Source: Pseudonocardiaceae bacterium YIM PH 21723
GTDB lineage: Bacteria > Actinomycetota > Actinomycetes > Mycobacteriales > Pseudonocardiaceae
Direction: 5' to 3'
Length of the DNA: 64,000 nucleotides
Assembly (NCBI GenBank): GCA_003600225.1
Contig: QZFT01000016.1
Location: 62,001 to 126,000, forward strand
The position numbers and the translations under genes are program-made. Below are positions 26,656 through 34,427 of this stretch, piece after piece (the stretch's first letter is position 1; every line of letters begins with the position of its first letter). The notes beneath the pieces are model-generated. The model ran no database searches. It worked only from the letters and a program-made list of their open reading frames with translations, and had not been told where the DNA came from.

Positions 26656-26835
26656 ATGACTGGAATGCTCACCCGCCCCGAACTGACATCTGCTGACCGC
26701 TGCGACCGCTGCGGGGCTGCAGCCCGGGTACGCGCCGTCCTCTCCACCGGTGGAGAACTCCTGTTCTGCGGTCACCACGCCCGCGCTCACGAGTCAAAAC
26801 TGCGCGAACTCGCGGCACAAATCACGGAGGGTTAA
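26656..26835 (+). CDS. Small DUF7455-type zinc-binding protein
   Basis: A 59-residue protein, starting MTGMLTRPELTSADRCDRCG and containing GGELLFCGHHARAHE. The pairs CDRC and C-G-H-H suit a single zinc site. It matches the small actinobacterial protein (DUF7455) often found near the principal sigma factor gene. GGAGGGAG precedes the ATG by 7 bases. A hairpin (26867-26898) ends the unit. Function unknown. It may be stress-induced, since it lies behind a GGGAAC-N17-CGTT promoter. Confidence 0.85.
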   Translation: MTGMLTRPELTSADRCDRCGAAARVRAVLSTGGELLFCGHHARAHESKLRELAAQITEG

Positions 26836-26866
26836 CCGACACTCTTGATGCCCGCAAAGGCACGCG

Positions 26867-26898
26867 GAAGGCGCGGATCCACCTGGGTCTGCGCCTTC
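26867..26898 (+). terminator. Hairpin after the DUF7455 gene
   Basis: GAAGGCGC (26867-26874) pairs with GCGCCTTC (26891-26898), with partial pairing inside, 31 bases after the stop. Confidence 0.6.
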
Positions 26899-27025
26899 TC
26901 GCTGTTCACGGGCAGTCTGTGAACGGGATGCCCATAGCTTTCGGAAGAGATCGGTTGATCGGGCGAGCCTGACGTCCGAGTATGGACAGTGCCGCCTCAC
27001 TCCACCCCTGCACAGGAGTGATTCC

Positions 27026-27550
27026 ATGTCACGTTCGCGACGAATAACCGCACTCATCATCGGCGTGCTGATAGCGCCGTTCATCACCGTGGTCAGTGCG
27101 GGCACCGCGTCCGCGCACGGCTACGTCAGCAACCCGCCCAGCCGGCAGGCCCAGTGTGCCAGCGGCACGGTGAAGAACTGCGGCGAGATCGTCTGGGAGC
27201 CGCAGAGCGTCGAGGGCCCCAAGGGGCTCAAGAGCTGCAACGGCGGCGATGGCCGCTGGGCCGAGCTCAACGACGACAACTTCGGCTGGAAGGTGGCGAA
27301 CGTCAGCAGCACCACCACCTTCACCTGGACCATCGAGTCGATCTCCCGGCACGCGACCAAGAACTGGGAGTACTGGATCGGTGGCACCCGGGTCGCCAAC
27401 TTCGAGTACGGCGGCAAGGAGCCCCCGGTCACCCTGTCCCAGAGCGTCAACCTGGGCAGCTTCAAGGGTAAGCAGAAGGTGCTGGCGATCTGGAACGTGT
27501 ACGACACCGAGAACGCGTACTACGCCTGTGTCGACGTGAACATCAGCTGA
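27026..27550 (+). CDS. Secreted AA10 lytic polysaccharide monooxygenase, copy 1
   Basis: A 174-residue copper enzyme that oxidatively cleaves chitin or cellulose. A Sec signal peptide ends at TASA-31, leaving His31 as the mature N-terminus; with His109 (SRHATKNWEYW) it forms the histidine brace. There are no carbohydrate-binding modules. The residue equivalent to axial Phe187 of CBP21 is Tyr165 (NAYYACVDV), unusual for chitin-active AA10. Four Cys residues could make two disulphides. AGGAG stands 8 bases before the ATG. First of four tandem copies, each with its own terminator. Confidence 0.92.
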   Translation: MSRSRRITALIIGVLIAPFITVVSAGTASAHGYVSNPPSRQAQCASGTVKNCGEIVWEPQSVEGPKGLKSCNGGDGRWAELNDDNFGWKVANVSSTTTFTWTIESISRHATKNWEYWIGGTRVANFEYGGKEPPVTLSQSVNLGSFKGKQKVLAIWNVYDTENAYYACVDVNIS

Positions 27551-27556
27551 TCACGA

Positions 27557-27594
27557 CTGGCCGGGAGGCCGCCGCTCGACGGCTTCCCGGCCAG
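27557..27594 (+). terminator. Terminator hairpin after LPMO copy 1
   Basis: CTGGCCGGGA at 27557-27566 pairs with TCCCGGCCAG at 27585-27594, with further internal pairing and a small bulge, directly after the stop. Confidence 0.7.
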
Positions 27595-27703
27595 AGCACG
27601 GGTAGAGCACGCGGACGATTGCTATCGCTTCCTGCCGGAAAGGGTTTTCCTGCCGGGCGCGCCGGGAGAGTATGGCTGCTCCCCCTCGCACAGGAGCCGG
27701 TAC

Positions 27704-28222
27704 ATGTCACGGAAAATCACCGCACTGGTCGTCGGTGCCCTGCTCTCCCCCTTGATCTCCGTCGTCACCGCGAGCGGCGCGTCCGCCCACGGCTTCGTCA
27801 GCGACCCGCCCAGCAGGCAGGCGCAGTGCGCCGCCGGGACGGTGTCCTGCGGCGATATCAAGGCCGAGCCGGACAACGTGCGCGGCCCGAAGGGCCAGGC
27901 GACCTGCAACGCGGGCGATGCCCGCTGGGCCGACCTGAACGACGACGGCAAGGACTGGACCGTCACCCCGGTCGGCCAGCAGGCCACCTTCACCTGGACG
28001 ATCACCCCCGGCGCCCAGCACCCCACCGCCAACTGGGAGTACTGGATCGACGGCACCCGGATCGCCGACTTCGAGTACGGCGGGGCGCAGCCCCCGGTCA
28101 CCCTCGCGCACACCGTGTCGCTGGCCGGCCGCACCGGGCCGCAGAAGATCCTCGCGGTCTGGAACGAGTCGGCGGCCGACATCGCGTACTACTCCTGCAT
28201 CGACGTCAACGTCAGCCGGTAG
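27704..28222 (+). CDS. Secreted AA10 lytic polysaccharide monooxygenase, copy 2
   Basis: A 172-residue single-domain LPMO. The signal peptide ends at GASA, giving His29 as the mature N-terminus (HGFVSDPPSRQ); the second brace His is in AQHPTANWEYW. Like copy 1 it has Tyr, not Phe, at the axial position (IAYYSCIDV). It differs from the other copies by VRGPKGQATCNAG in place of VEGPKGLKSCNGG, on the substrate-facing side of the protein (inference from the family). ACAGGAG precedes the ATG by 8 bases, the same leader as copy 3. Confidence 0.92.
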   Translation: MSRKITALVVGALLSPLISVVTASGASAHGFVSDPPSRQAQCAAGTVSCGDIKAEPDNVRGPKGQATCNAGDARWADLNDDGKDWTVTPVGQQATFTWTITPGAQHPTANWEYWIDGTRIADFEYGGAQPPVTLAHTVSLAGRTGPQKILAVWNESAADIAYYSCIDVNVSR

Positions 28223-28223
28223 C

Positions 28224-28256
28224 CCGCCGTTCGGCGGCAAGTCCGCCGGACAACGG
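28224..28256 (+). terminator. Terminator hairpin after LPMO copy 2
   Basis: CGGCGG (28232-28237) pairs with CCGCCG (28243-28248), and the flanking CCGTT and AACGG extend the stem with a bulge. Confidence 0.55.
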
Positions 28257-28369
28257 GTGAAGAACATCTGCGATCGCCATCGCTCTTGTGCCGGGAAGGG
28301 TTTTCCTCGCGGCGACGCCGGGAAATCATGGCGGCAACCGCCTCGACTTCCCTGCACAGGAGCCGGTAC

Positions 28370-28885
28370 ATGTCACGAAAAATCACGGCGTTGGTCGTCG
28401 GAGCCATGGTCGCCCCGCTGATCTCCGTCGCCACCGCGGGCACCGCGTCTGCCCACGGCTACGTCAGCAACCCGCCCAGCAGGCAGGCGCAGTGCGCCGC
28501 CGAGACCATCTCCTGCGGCGACATCAAGTACGAGCCGGAGAGCGTCGAGGGTCCCAAGGGACTCAAGAGCTGCAACGGCGGCGATGCCCGCTGGGCGGAC
28601 CTGAACGACGACGGCAAGGGCTGGACCGTCAGCCGGGTCGGCCAGCAGGCCACCTTCACCTGGTCGATCAAGAAGGGCGCCGAGCACGCCACCACGAACT
28701 GGGAGTACTGGATCGGCGGCACCCGGGTGGCCAACTTCAACTACGGCGGCAAGCAGCCACCGCTGACGCTGTCGCACAGCGTGCCGCTGACCGGGTACAC
28801 CGGTAAGCAGAAGGTCCTGGCCGTCTGGAACGTCGACGACACCGCTTTCGCCTTCTATTCCTGCATCGATGTGAACATCGGCTGA
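28370..28885 (+). CDS. Secreted AA10 lytic polysaccharide monooxygenase, copy 3
   Basis: A 171-residue LPMO, closest to copy 2 in signal peptide (MSRKITALVVGA) and to copy 1 in the mature part (VEGPKGLKSCNGGDARW). Mature N-terminus His29 (HGYVSNPPSRQ); second His in AEHATTNWEYW. The axial position is Phe (AFAFYSCIDV), as in CBP21. I start at the ATG at 28370, preceded by ACAGGAG; an in-frame start at 28286 would place 28 residues before the signal peptide. A 15-bp hairpin follows. Confidence 0.92.
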   Translation: MSRKITALVVGAMVAPLISVATAGTASAHGYVSNPPSRQAQCAAETISCGDIKYEPESVEGPKGLKSCNGGDARWADLNDDGKGWTVSRVGQQATFTWSIKKGAEHATTNWEYWIGGTRVANFNYGGKQPPLTLSHSVPLTGYTGKQKVLAVWNVDDTAFAFYSCIDVNIG

Positions 28886-28897
28886 TTCCGGGCTACT

Positions 28898-28937
28898 CCG
28901 GGGAACGGATGGTCCTATTCGGCCATCCGTTCTCCGG
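28898..28937 (+). terminator. Terminator hairpin after LPMO copy 3
   Basis: Arms 28898-28912 and 28923-28937 (CCGG..AACGGATGG against CCATCCGTT..CCGG) pair over 15 bases with one mismatch. Confidence 0.7.
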
Positions 28938-29034
28938 AATGCTCATCTCTTTCCGGATATGCGCCATGTGGCGGGTATTCAGGCACAGTCGTCCAGCTGG
29001 TGTGTGTGAACGATAAACAGTGAAACTCACGCTA

Positions 29035-29050
29035 CGTGATAGCGGTCACA
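29035..29050 (+). promoter_or_regulatory. Crp-like binding site upstream of LPMO copy 4
   Basis: CGTGA-TAGCGG-TCACA at 29035-29050 matches the Crp consensus TGTGA-N6-TCACA at 9 of 10 positions. It lies 118 bases before the LPMO copy 4 start in a 282-bp gap otherwise without features. Control of a secreted carbohydrate enzyme by a Crp-like factor is plausible but unproven. Confidence 0.5.
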
Positions 29051-29167
29051 TACCGTCGAAGCATGCCGTTCAACGCTGAACCATGAGAGTGGCCGCCTTA
29101 CAGCGGGTCTGGGCGTAATCCCTGTTGCCCAGCGCCCGCGTCCCTGCACCGACATAAGGAGCGGTCC

Positions 29168-29686
29168 ATGCATGTGATGCGTCGGGTATCCGTCATCGTC
29201 GCCATGGCACTCGTCGGGGTGTTCGTCGCCCCGCTGAGCGCGTCGGCACACGGTTACATCAGCAGTCCGGCGAGCCGGCAGGCGCAGTGCGCCTACGACG
29301 CCACGCTGAAAGAGAAGTGTGGCGATATCAAGTACGAGCCGCAGAGCGTGGAGGCCCGCAAGGGATCCACGCAGTGCAACGGTGGCAACAGCCGGTTCCC
29401 CGAGCTCAACGACGACGGCTTCGGCTGGAAGCCGACCAGCGTCAGCGGCGGTTCGGTGGCCTTCACCTGGACGTTCACCGCGCGGCACGCCACCAGCGAC
29501 TGGACCTACTACGTGAACGGCGCCAAGGTCACCACGGTCTCCGGTGGCAACAAGCAGCCGCCGGCCACCGTGACGCACACGGTGAACCTGGGCGGGGCCA
29601 AGGGCAAGATCAAGGTCCTGTCCGTCTGGAACATCTCGGACACGGTCAACGCCTTCTACTCCTGCGTGGACCTCAACGTCAGCTGA
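29168..29686 (+). CDS. Secreted AA10 lytic polysaccharide monooxygenase, copy 4 (divergent)
   Basis: A 172-residue LPMO less similar to copies 1-3. The signal peptide (ends SASA) leaves His28; the second brace His is in TARHATSDWTYY. The axial residue is Phe (NAFYSCVDL). Its QCAYDATLKEKCGDI loop is longer and its YVNGAKVTTVSGG block replaces the WIGGTRVANFEYGG of the others, which should alter substrate contacts. AAGGAG precedes the ATG by 8 bases. It is the only copy with a Crp-like site upstream and may be regulated separately. Confidence 0.92.
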   Translation: MHVMRRVSVIVAMALVGVFVAPLSASAHGYISSPASRQAQCAYDATLKEKCGDIKYEPQSVEARKGSTQCNGGNSRFPELNDDGFGWKPTSVSGGSVAFTWTFTARHATSDWTYYVNGAKVTTVSGGNKQPPATVTHTVNLGGAKGKIKVLSVWNISDTVNAFYSCVDLNVS

Positions 29687-29691
29687 CCGGA

Positions 29692-29724
29692 CCGGCGCGC
29701 CCTTCCCCTGAAAGGGCGCGCCGG
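29692..29724. terminator. Bidirectional terminator between LPMO copy 4 and the helicase gene
   Basis: CCGGCGCGCCCTT (29692-29704) pairs perfectly with AAGGGCGCGCCGG (29712-29724). It lies between two convergent stops 44 bases apart. Confidence 0.8.
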
Positions 29725-29730
29725 ACTGTC

Positions 29731-31452
29731 CTACCAGGACCGGATGGTGGCGACGCGCTCTTCGAGCTGCTCCAGGGTCGCCATGGCGACCGGCGGGCCG
29801 CCGCAGTAGCTGCGCAGCTTGGCGTGGATCTCGCCGTGGGTCTTGCCGGTGCGCCGGTTGTACAGCGAGACCAACGTGTTGAGTTCCTTGCGCAGGGCGG
29901 CGATCCGCTCCTGGGTGCTCTGCGGCTTCGGCGGTGGCGGCGGCGCCTCCGCCTTGCGCTTCTTGGCGGACGCCATCTGCTGGGCCTGCCGCTGCCGCAG
30001 CAGTTCGCGCATCTGGTCGGGTTCCAGGAGTCCGGGCAGCCCGAGGTAGTCCTCTTCCTCCTCGGAGCCGGCCACCGTCGCCGTGCCGTAGGAGGAGCCG
30101 TCGTAGATCACCTGATCCAGCTCGGCGTCGGCGCCCAGCATGGTGAACCCGGGCTCGATCTCGCCCTCGTTCTTCTCCCGGTTCGCGTCGGCCAGGAGTT
30201 CGTCGTCCCAGCCGTCCTTCTCCCGGTGCGGCTTACCCAGGACGTGGTCCCGCTCGGCCTCCAGCTGGCTGGCCAGGTCCAGCAGCACCGGCACGCTGGG
30301 CAGGAAGACGCTGGCGGTCTCGCCCTGCTTGCGGACTCGCACGAAGCGGCCGACGGCCTGGGCGAAGAACAGCGGGGTGGACGAGCTGGTGGCGTACACG
30401 CCGACGGACAGCCGCGGCACGTCGACGCCCTCGGACACCATGCGCACCGCGACCATCCAGCGCGAGGTGCCGTCCGCGAACTCCTTGATCCGGCCGGAGG
30501 CCTTCGGGTCGTCGGAGAGCACGACGGTGGGCTCCTCGCCGCTGACCGCGTGCAGGATCTTGGCGTAGGCGCGGGCCACGGTCTGGTCGGTGGCGATCAC
30601 CAGGCCACCGGCGTCCGGGATGCCGCCCTCCCGCTTCAGCGTGAGCCGGCGGTCGGCGGCGGCCAGCACGGAGGGCATCCACTCGCCCTTGGGGTCCAGC
30701 GCGGTGCGCCAGGCCCTGGCCGTCTGCTCCTGGGTCAGCGGCTCGCCCAGCCGGGCGGCGAACTCGTCGCCCGCGCTGGTACGCCAGCGGGCCTCACCGG
30801 AGTAGGCCATGAAGATGACCGGTCGCACCACGCCGTCGCGCAGGGCGTCGGAGTAGCCATAGGAGTGGTCCGCGGCGCTGGTCAGGAAGCCCGCCGCGTC
30901 CGGAACGTAGTTGACGAACGGGATCGGCGAGTCGTCGCTGCGGAACGGGGTACCGGTCAGGCACAGCCTGCGCACCGCGGGTTTGAAGGCCTCGCGGACC
31001 GCCTCGCCCCAGGACTTGGCGTCACCCGCGTGGTGGACCTCGTCCAGGATCACCAGGGTCTTGCGCCGCTCGGTACGCACGGTGTGCAGCGTCGGGTGCG
31101 CGGCGACCTGCGCGTAGGTGACCGCCACACCGTCGTAGTCGCTGGAGGTAGCGCCGTCGGCGTTGGTGAAGTTGGAGTTGATCGAAATACCCGCCCGCGC
31201 GGCGGAGGAGGCCCACTGGTGCTTGAGGTGCTCGGTGGGGGCGACGATGACGATCTGCTCCACCACCCGGTCGGCGAGCAGCTCGGAGGCGACCCGCAGC
31301 CCGAAGGTGGTCTTACCCGCGCCGGGTGTCGCCACGGCGAGGAAGTCCTGCGGCTTGCCGGTGATGTACTTCAGCAGCGCGCGGCGCTGCCAGGCACGCA
31401 GGGTCTGCGGTGGTGCCGGCGGGGCTTCGGTAGCGATATCGGGCTGGGCCAC
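29731..31452 (-). CDS. DEAD/DEAH-box (SF2) helicase
   Basis: A superfamily 2 helicase of about 573 residues. A Q-like element LRAWQRRAL is followed by Walker A ATPGAGKTT, the DEVHHAGD box (motif II), TGTPFRSD (motif III) and the second RecA domain with VSEGVDVPRLSVGVY and QAVGRFVRVR (motif VI). A charged, proline-rich linker (KKRKAEAPPPPPKPQ) leads to a small C-terminal helical domain. It resembles a conserved actinobacterial helicase of unknown substrate. I start at the GTG at 31452 (AAGGAG 13 bases upstream); the GTG at 31500 would add 16 residues and lacks a ribosome-binding site. Confidence 0.87.
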   Translation of the reverse strand: MAQPDIATEAPPAPPQTLRAWQRRALLKYITGKPQDFLAVATPGAGKTTFGLRVASELLADRVVEQIVIVAPTEHLKHQWASSAARAGISINSNFTNADGATSSDYDGVAVTYAQVAAHPTLHTVRTERRKTLVILDEVHHAGDAKSWGEAVREAFKPAVRRLCLTGTPFRSDDSPIPFVNYVPDAAGFLTSAADHSYGYSDALRDGVVRPVIFMAYSGEARWRTSAGDEFAARLGEPLTQEQTARAWRTALDPKGEWMPSVLAAADRRLTLKREGGIPDAGGLVIATDQTVARAYAKILHAVSGEEPTVVLSDDPKASGRIKEFADGTSRWMVAVRMVSEGVDVPRLSVGVYATSSSTPLFFAQAVGRFVRVRKQGETASVFLPSVPVLLDLASQLEAERDHVLGKPHREKDGWDDELLADANREKNEGEIEPGFTMLGADAELDQVIYDGSSYGTATVAGSEEEEDYLGLPGLLEPDQMRELLRQRQAQQMASAKKRKAEAPPPPPKPQSTQERIAALRKELNTLVSLYNRRTGKTHGEIHAKLRSYCGGPPVAMATLEQLEERVATIRSW

Positions 31453-31654
31453 CAGGTGGTCACTGCTCCTTCCCCTGGCTTGACGCGCGAACGCCCCCAC
31501 TGCAGGGGTCTCGTGGAGGCGCCGACGACTTTACCCGCCCCGCCGCCGATCTACCCGGCACGGCCGGATGACGCGGGAACATCACAGGTGTTTGCGCCTG
31601 ATCCGGGGGTCGTGTCGCGCAAGATCAAGGTCATGCAGGAGACTGTGGGGTGAC

Positions 31655-32710
31655 ATGACCGAACAGCCCGCGGACCCGACCGGCGATGTGTCCCCCCGGA
31701 CGCGTCGCGGACCGCTGCGCCTTCTGGCGAACACCGCGAAGAAGGCCTGGGACGACAACATCTTCTCCGAGGCGGCGCAGGCCGCCTTCTGGCAGACGCT
31801 GTCCCTGCCGCCGCTGTTACTGGGTCTGCTGGGCAGCCTGGGCTTCCTGTCCGACTGGCTGGGCCCGAACCTGGTCGACGTGGTGCAGCACCGGATCATC
31901 GCGTTCTGCCGCACCGTGTTCAGCTCCAACGTGGTCGACCAGATCATTCAGCCGACCGTGTCCGACATCCTGACCAAGGGCCAGGGTGGCATCGTCTCGG
32001 TGGGCTTCCTGATCTCACTGTGGGCGGGTTCCTCGGCGATGGCCTCCTTCGTGGACGCGATCACCATGGCGCACAACCAGTACAACGTGCGCAACGTCGT
32101 GTGGCAGCGGATCTTCGCCCTGATCATGTACCTGGTCGGGCTGATCATCGCCATCGTCAGCCTGCCCCTGGTGGCCATCGGGCCCGGCCTGCTGCCAAAG
32201 CTGTTCCCGGTGTCCTGGCAGGACAAGGTGGCCGAACTGGTGGCCAACTTCTACGTGCCGGGCACGTTGCTGCTGCTCATCCTGGCGCTGACCACGCTGT
32301 ACAAGGCGGCGCTGCCCCGCAAGCTGCCCTGGCACCGCGGGCTGCCCGGCGCCGCACTGGCCATGGTGGTCTTCCTGCTGGCGAGCACCGGACTGCGGTT
32401 CTACATCGCGGCGGTCAGCAGCACCGGCTACACCTACGGCGCCCTGGCGACGCCGATCGCCTTCCTGCTGTTCACCTTCATCATCGGCTTCGCCATCGTG
32501 CTGGGCGCGCAGTTCAACAACGCCGTCGAGCAGATGTGGCCGGCCAGGATGACCCGCCGGGAACGCCGCCGCTGGCGGCAGCTGGAGCTGGAGCGGTACG
32601 CGCGCCGCCGGCAGCGCGAGGCCGGCGTCCGGGCGTGGCAACGTGCCGAGGACGCGGAGACTCCGCCGGCGCCCAAGTCGGACCTGCTGGATCCGGCGCA
32701 CGCCGATTAG
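31655..32710 (+). CDS. YihY/BrkB family membrane protein
   Basis: A 351-residue inner membrane protein with about six hydrophobic segments between residues 45 and 290 and a long basic C-terminal tail (RRERRRWRQLELERYARRRQ). It matches the YihY/virulence factor BrkB family, once wrongly called ribonuclease BN. Function is unresolved. Equivalent to Rv2707, which also lies between sigA and sigB. The ATG at 31655 has GGGGTG just upstream; an earlier in-frame start would add 29 residues. Confidence 0.85.
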   Translation: MTEQPADPTGDVSPRTRRGPLRLLANTAKKAWDDNIFSEAAQAAFWQTLSLPPLLLGLLGSLGFLSDWLGPNLVDVVQHRIIAFCRTVFSSNVVDQIIQPTVSDILTKGQGGIVSVGFLISLWAGSSAMASFVDAITMAHNQYNVRNVVWQRIFALIMYLVGLIIAIVSLPLVAIGPGLLPKLFPVSWQDKVAELVANFYVPGTLLLLILALTTLYKAALPRKLPWHRGLPGAALAMVVFLLASTGLRFYIAAVSSTGYTYGALATPIAFLLFTFIIGFAIVLGAQFNNAVEQMWPARMTRRERRRWRQLELERYARRRQREAGVRAWQRAEDAETPPAPKSDLLDPAHAD

Positions 32711-32724
32711 CCCGTTGTCGGGGC

Positions 32725-33192
32725 TTCTGGTGGTTGGCGAAGGATGGCTTTGGAGGGGGAGTCGGGCCTGGGCCCGCGTCTTTCCTGCCTGGCTGTTGGG
32801 TGGGGGCACGCCGTTCTGGTGGGGAGGGGCCGCTTCCGCGGGGGACCTGAAGGACGCCATCGTTTACTTGAGCGCACTGAAGGACGCCTTCGTTTACCTG
32901 AGGTAAACGAAGGACGCCTTCAGGTACCTGCGGTCCACAGTGGACGTCCGTATCGTGGGAGACGACGGCGTGTCGCGCCATATCCGCACCGTGTCGCCCC
33001 ACTTGTCGCGTCTTTTTCCCACGACAAGTGGCACTTGTCGTGGGAAAAAGACGCGACAAGTCAGCTCGGCCCCGCACAGCGGCCCGGACCACCCGGACAG
33101 GCGTGCGCCCACCCAACACGCAGGCAGGAAAGACGCCGCCAACCACCCGTCTCCCCCTCCAAAGCGGCTTTCGCCAACCGCCAGACCCAACC
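32725..33192. repeat. Composite inverted-repeat intergenic element, copy B
   Basis: Fills most of the gap between the YihY and MFS genes. The left arm (about 32725-32812) and right arm (33100-33192) are inverted copies sharing GGTTGGCGAA, CTTTGGAGGGGGAG, CGTCTTTCCTGC and GGCGTGC, and both match the arms of copy A. Between them lie two direct copies of CTGAAGGACGCC..CGTTTAC (from 32847 and 32877), the second forming a stem with 32902-32923, then GGTCCACAGTGGAC (32932-32945), shared with copy A, and a 61-bp perfect palindrome. Frames running through it encode recurrent FLPACWVGA-like peptides that are artefacts of the repeat. Confidence 0.75.
33001..33061. repeat. 61-bp perfect palindrome in element B
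   Basis: Positions 33001-33030 are the exact reverse complement of 33032-33061, around one central G. The arm itself starts and ends with CTTGTCG/CGACAAG, so each arm is also partly self-complementary. This is the longest perfect dyad in the window. It would form a very stable hairpin in RNA or a cruciform in DNA. Confidence 0.85.
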
Positions 33193-33257
33193 CCCACCCG
33201 CTGTGCGGATGTCCACAATCGCGACCCGCAGACGGCCGGGCGGCGCATGATCGGGCC

Positions 33258-34427
33258 ATGGAATCCATCGGAGTCCGAACGGAATCCTCGCGTCCGCTGG
33301 TGGCGGCCACCGCCGTGGCGGTGGGCGCGACCCTGCCGGTCTACCTCCTGGGCAGCCTGAGCGGGCCGCTGCTCCGCGAGCTCGACCGGGGACCCGCCTG
33401 GCTGGGCTGGACTTCGGCCGGCTTCTTCATCGCCGCCTCGGCCGGCGCGAGCGGCAGCCATCGGCTGACCGCCCGATTAGGGGACCGCCGGTCCCTGAAG
33501 TTGCTCGCCGGGCTGGCCATCGCCGCCTCGCTCGCCTTCGCCCTCGTACCGGCGGATCCGTTGCTCGTCGCGACCGTGTTATTACTGTCCGGGCTGGTCA
33601 ACGGGCTGAGCCAGCCGGTGGTGAACGCCTACCTGGCCACCCGCACCGCTGCGGACCGGCGAGGCTGGGTGTTCGCGATCCGGCAGTCGGCGATCCCCGG
33701 AGCCGCCCTCCTCGCGGGGGCCGCCGTGCCGGTCTCGGCGGCGAGCCTCGGCTGGCGCTGGCCGGTGGCCGCGGGCGCTTTGGTTCCGCTACTGGGTCTG
33801 TTGCTGGCCCGGCCGGATCCATTTTCACTTGACACTGAAGCCACTGATGAACCGGAAACCCAGGCGCCGGGCTGGCTGTTGCTCGCCTTGCCCACCCTGG
33901 TCGCTCTCGGTGCGGGCGCCGCGGTCAGCCTGGGCACCTTCCTGATCTTCACCGCCGACCAGCTGGGCGCCGACGAGGCGACCGCCGGGTACGTGGTGGT
34001 GGCCTCCTCCGGGCTGTGCATCGCCGTGCGGCTGCTCCTCGGGCGACTGGTCGACTCGCGGAACTGGCCGCCGATGCGGATCACCGCCGCGATGCTCGCG
34101 GTGGGCGCCGCGGGCTACGCGTCGATCAGCCTGGTGACCGGCCCCGGGCAGCTGTACGCGCTCAGCCCGCTGCTGTTCGCAGCGGGCTGGGGCTGGGTGG
34201 GCCTGGTGACCACCGCGGCGGTGAACGCCGCTCCCCGGGATTCGGCGCGCACCACCGGAGCGGTGCAGACCGGCACCTACCTGGGCTGTGCGGCGGGACC
34301 CGCACTGCTCGGGCAGCTGGCCCACTCGTACTCGGTGACCTCGGCCTGGCTGGTGGCGGCGGTCTGCGCCGGCCTGGCGGCGCTGGTCGCGCACGCCATC
34401 GGCCGGCGGCTGGGTCAGTCCGCGTAG
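33258..34427 (+). CDS. Major facilitator superfamily transporter
   Basis: A 389-residue membrane protein with 12 predicted segments. The loop between segments 2 and 3 reads LTARLGDRRSLKLL, close to the MFS G-x3-D-R-x-G-R-R signature, and RTAADRRGWVFAIRQSAIPGA marks the segment 4-5 region as in sugar and drug:H+ antiporters. The substrate is unknown. ATG at 33258 gives a short cytoplasmic N-terminus. The 3' end overlaps the convergent Old Yellow Enzyme gene by 13 bp. Confidence 0.85.
   Translation: MESIGVRTESSRPLVAATAVAVGATLPVYLLGSLSGPLLRELDRGPAWLGWTSAGFFIAASAGASGSHRLTARLGDRRSLKLLAGLAIAASLAFALVPADPLLVATVLLLSGLVNGLSQPVVNAYLATRTAADRRGWVFAIRQSAIPGAALLAGAAVPVSAASLGWRWPVAAGALVPLLGLLLARPDPFSLDTEATDEPETQAPGWLLLALPTLVALGAGAAVSLGTFLIFTADQLGADEATAGYVVVASSGLCIAVRLLLGRLVDSRNWPPMRITAAMLAVGAAGYASISLVTGPGQLYALSPLLFAAGWGWVGLVTTAAVNAAPRDSARTTGAVQTGTYLGCAAGPALLGQLAHSYSVTSAWLVAAVCAGLAALVAHAIGRRLGQSA

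Noticed and set aside
26836-29167. DasR-type operators controlling the LPMO genes
   Set aside because: No sequence near the DasR consensus (ACTGGTCTAGACCAGT-like) was seen in the LPMO leaders.
32744-33250. Frames reading through composite element B (peptides with FLPACWVGA)
   Set aside because: The same peptides arise from element A and from both strands, so they come from the repeat and not from a gene.
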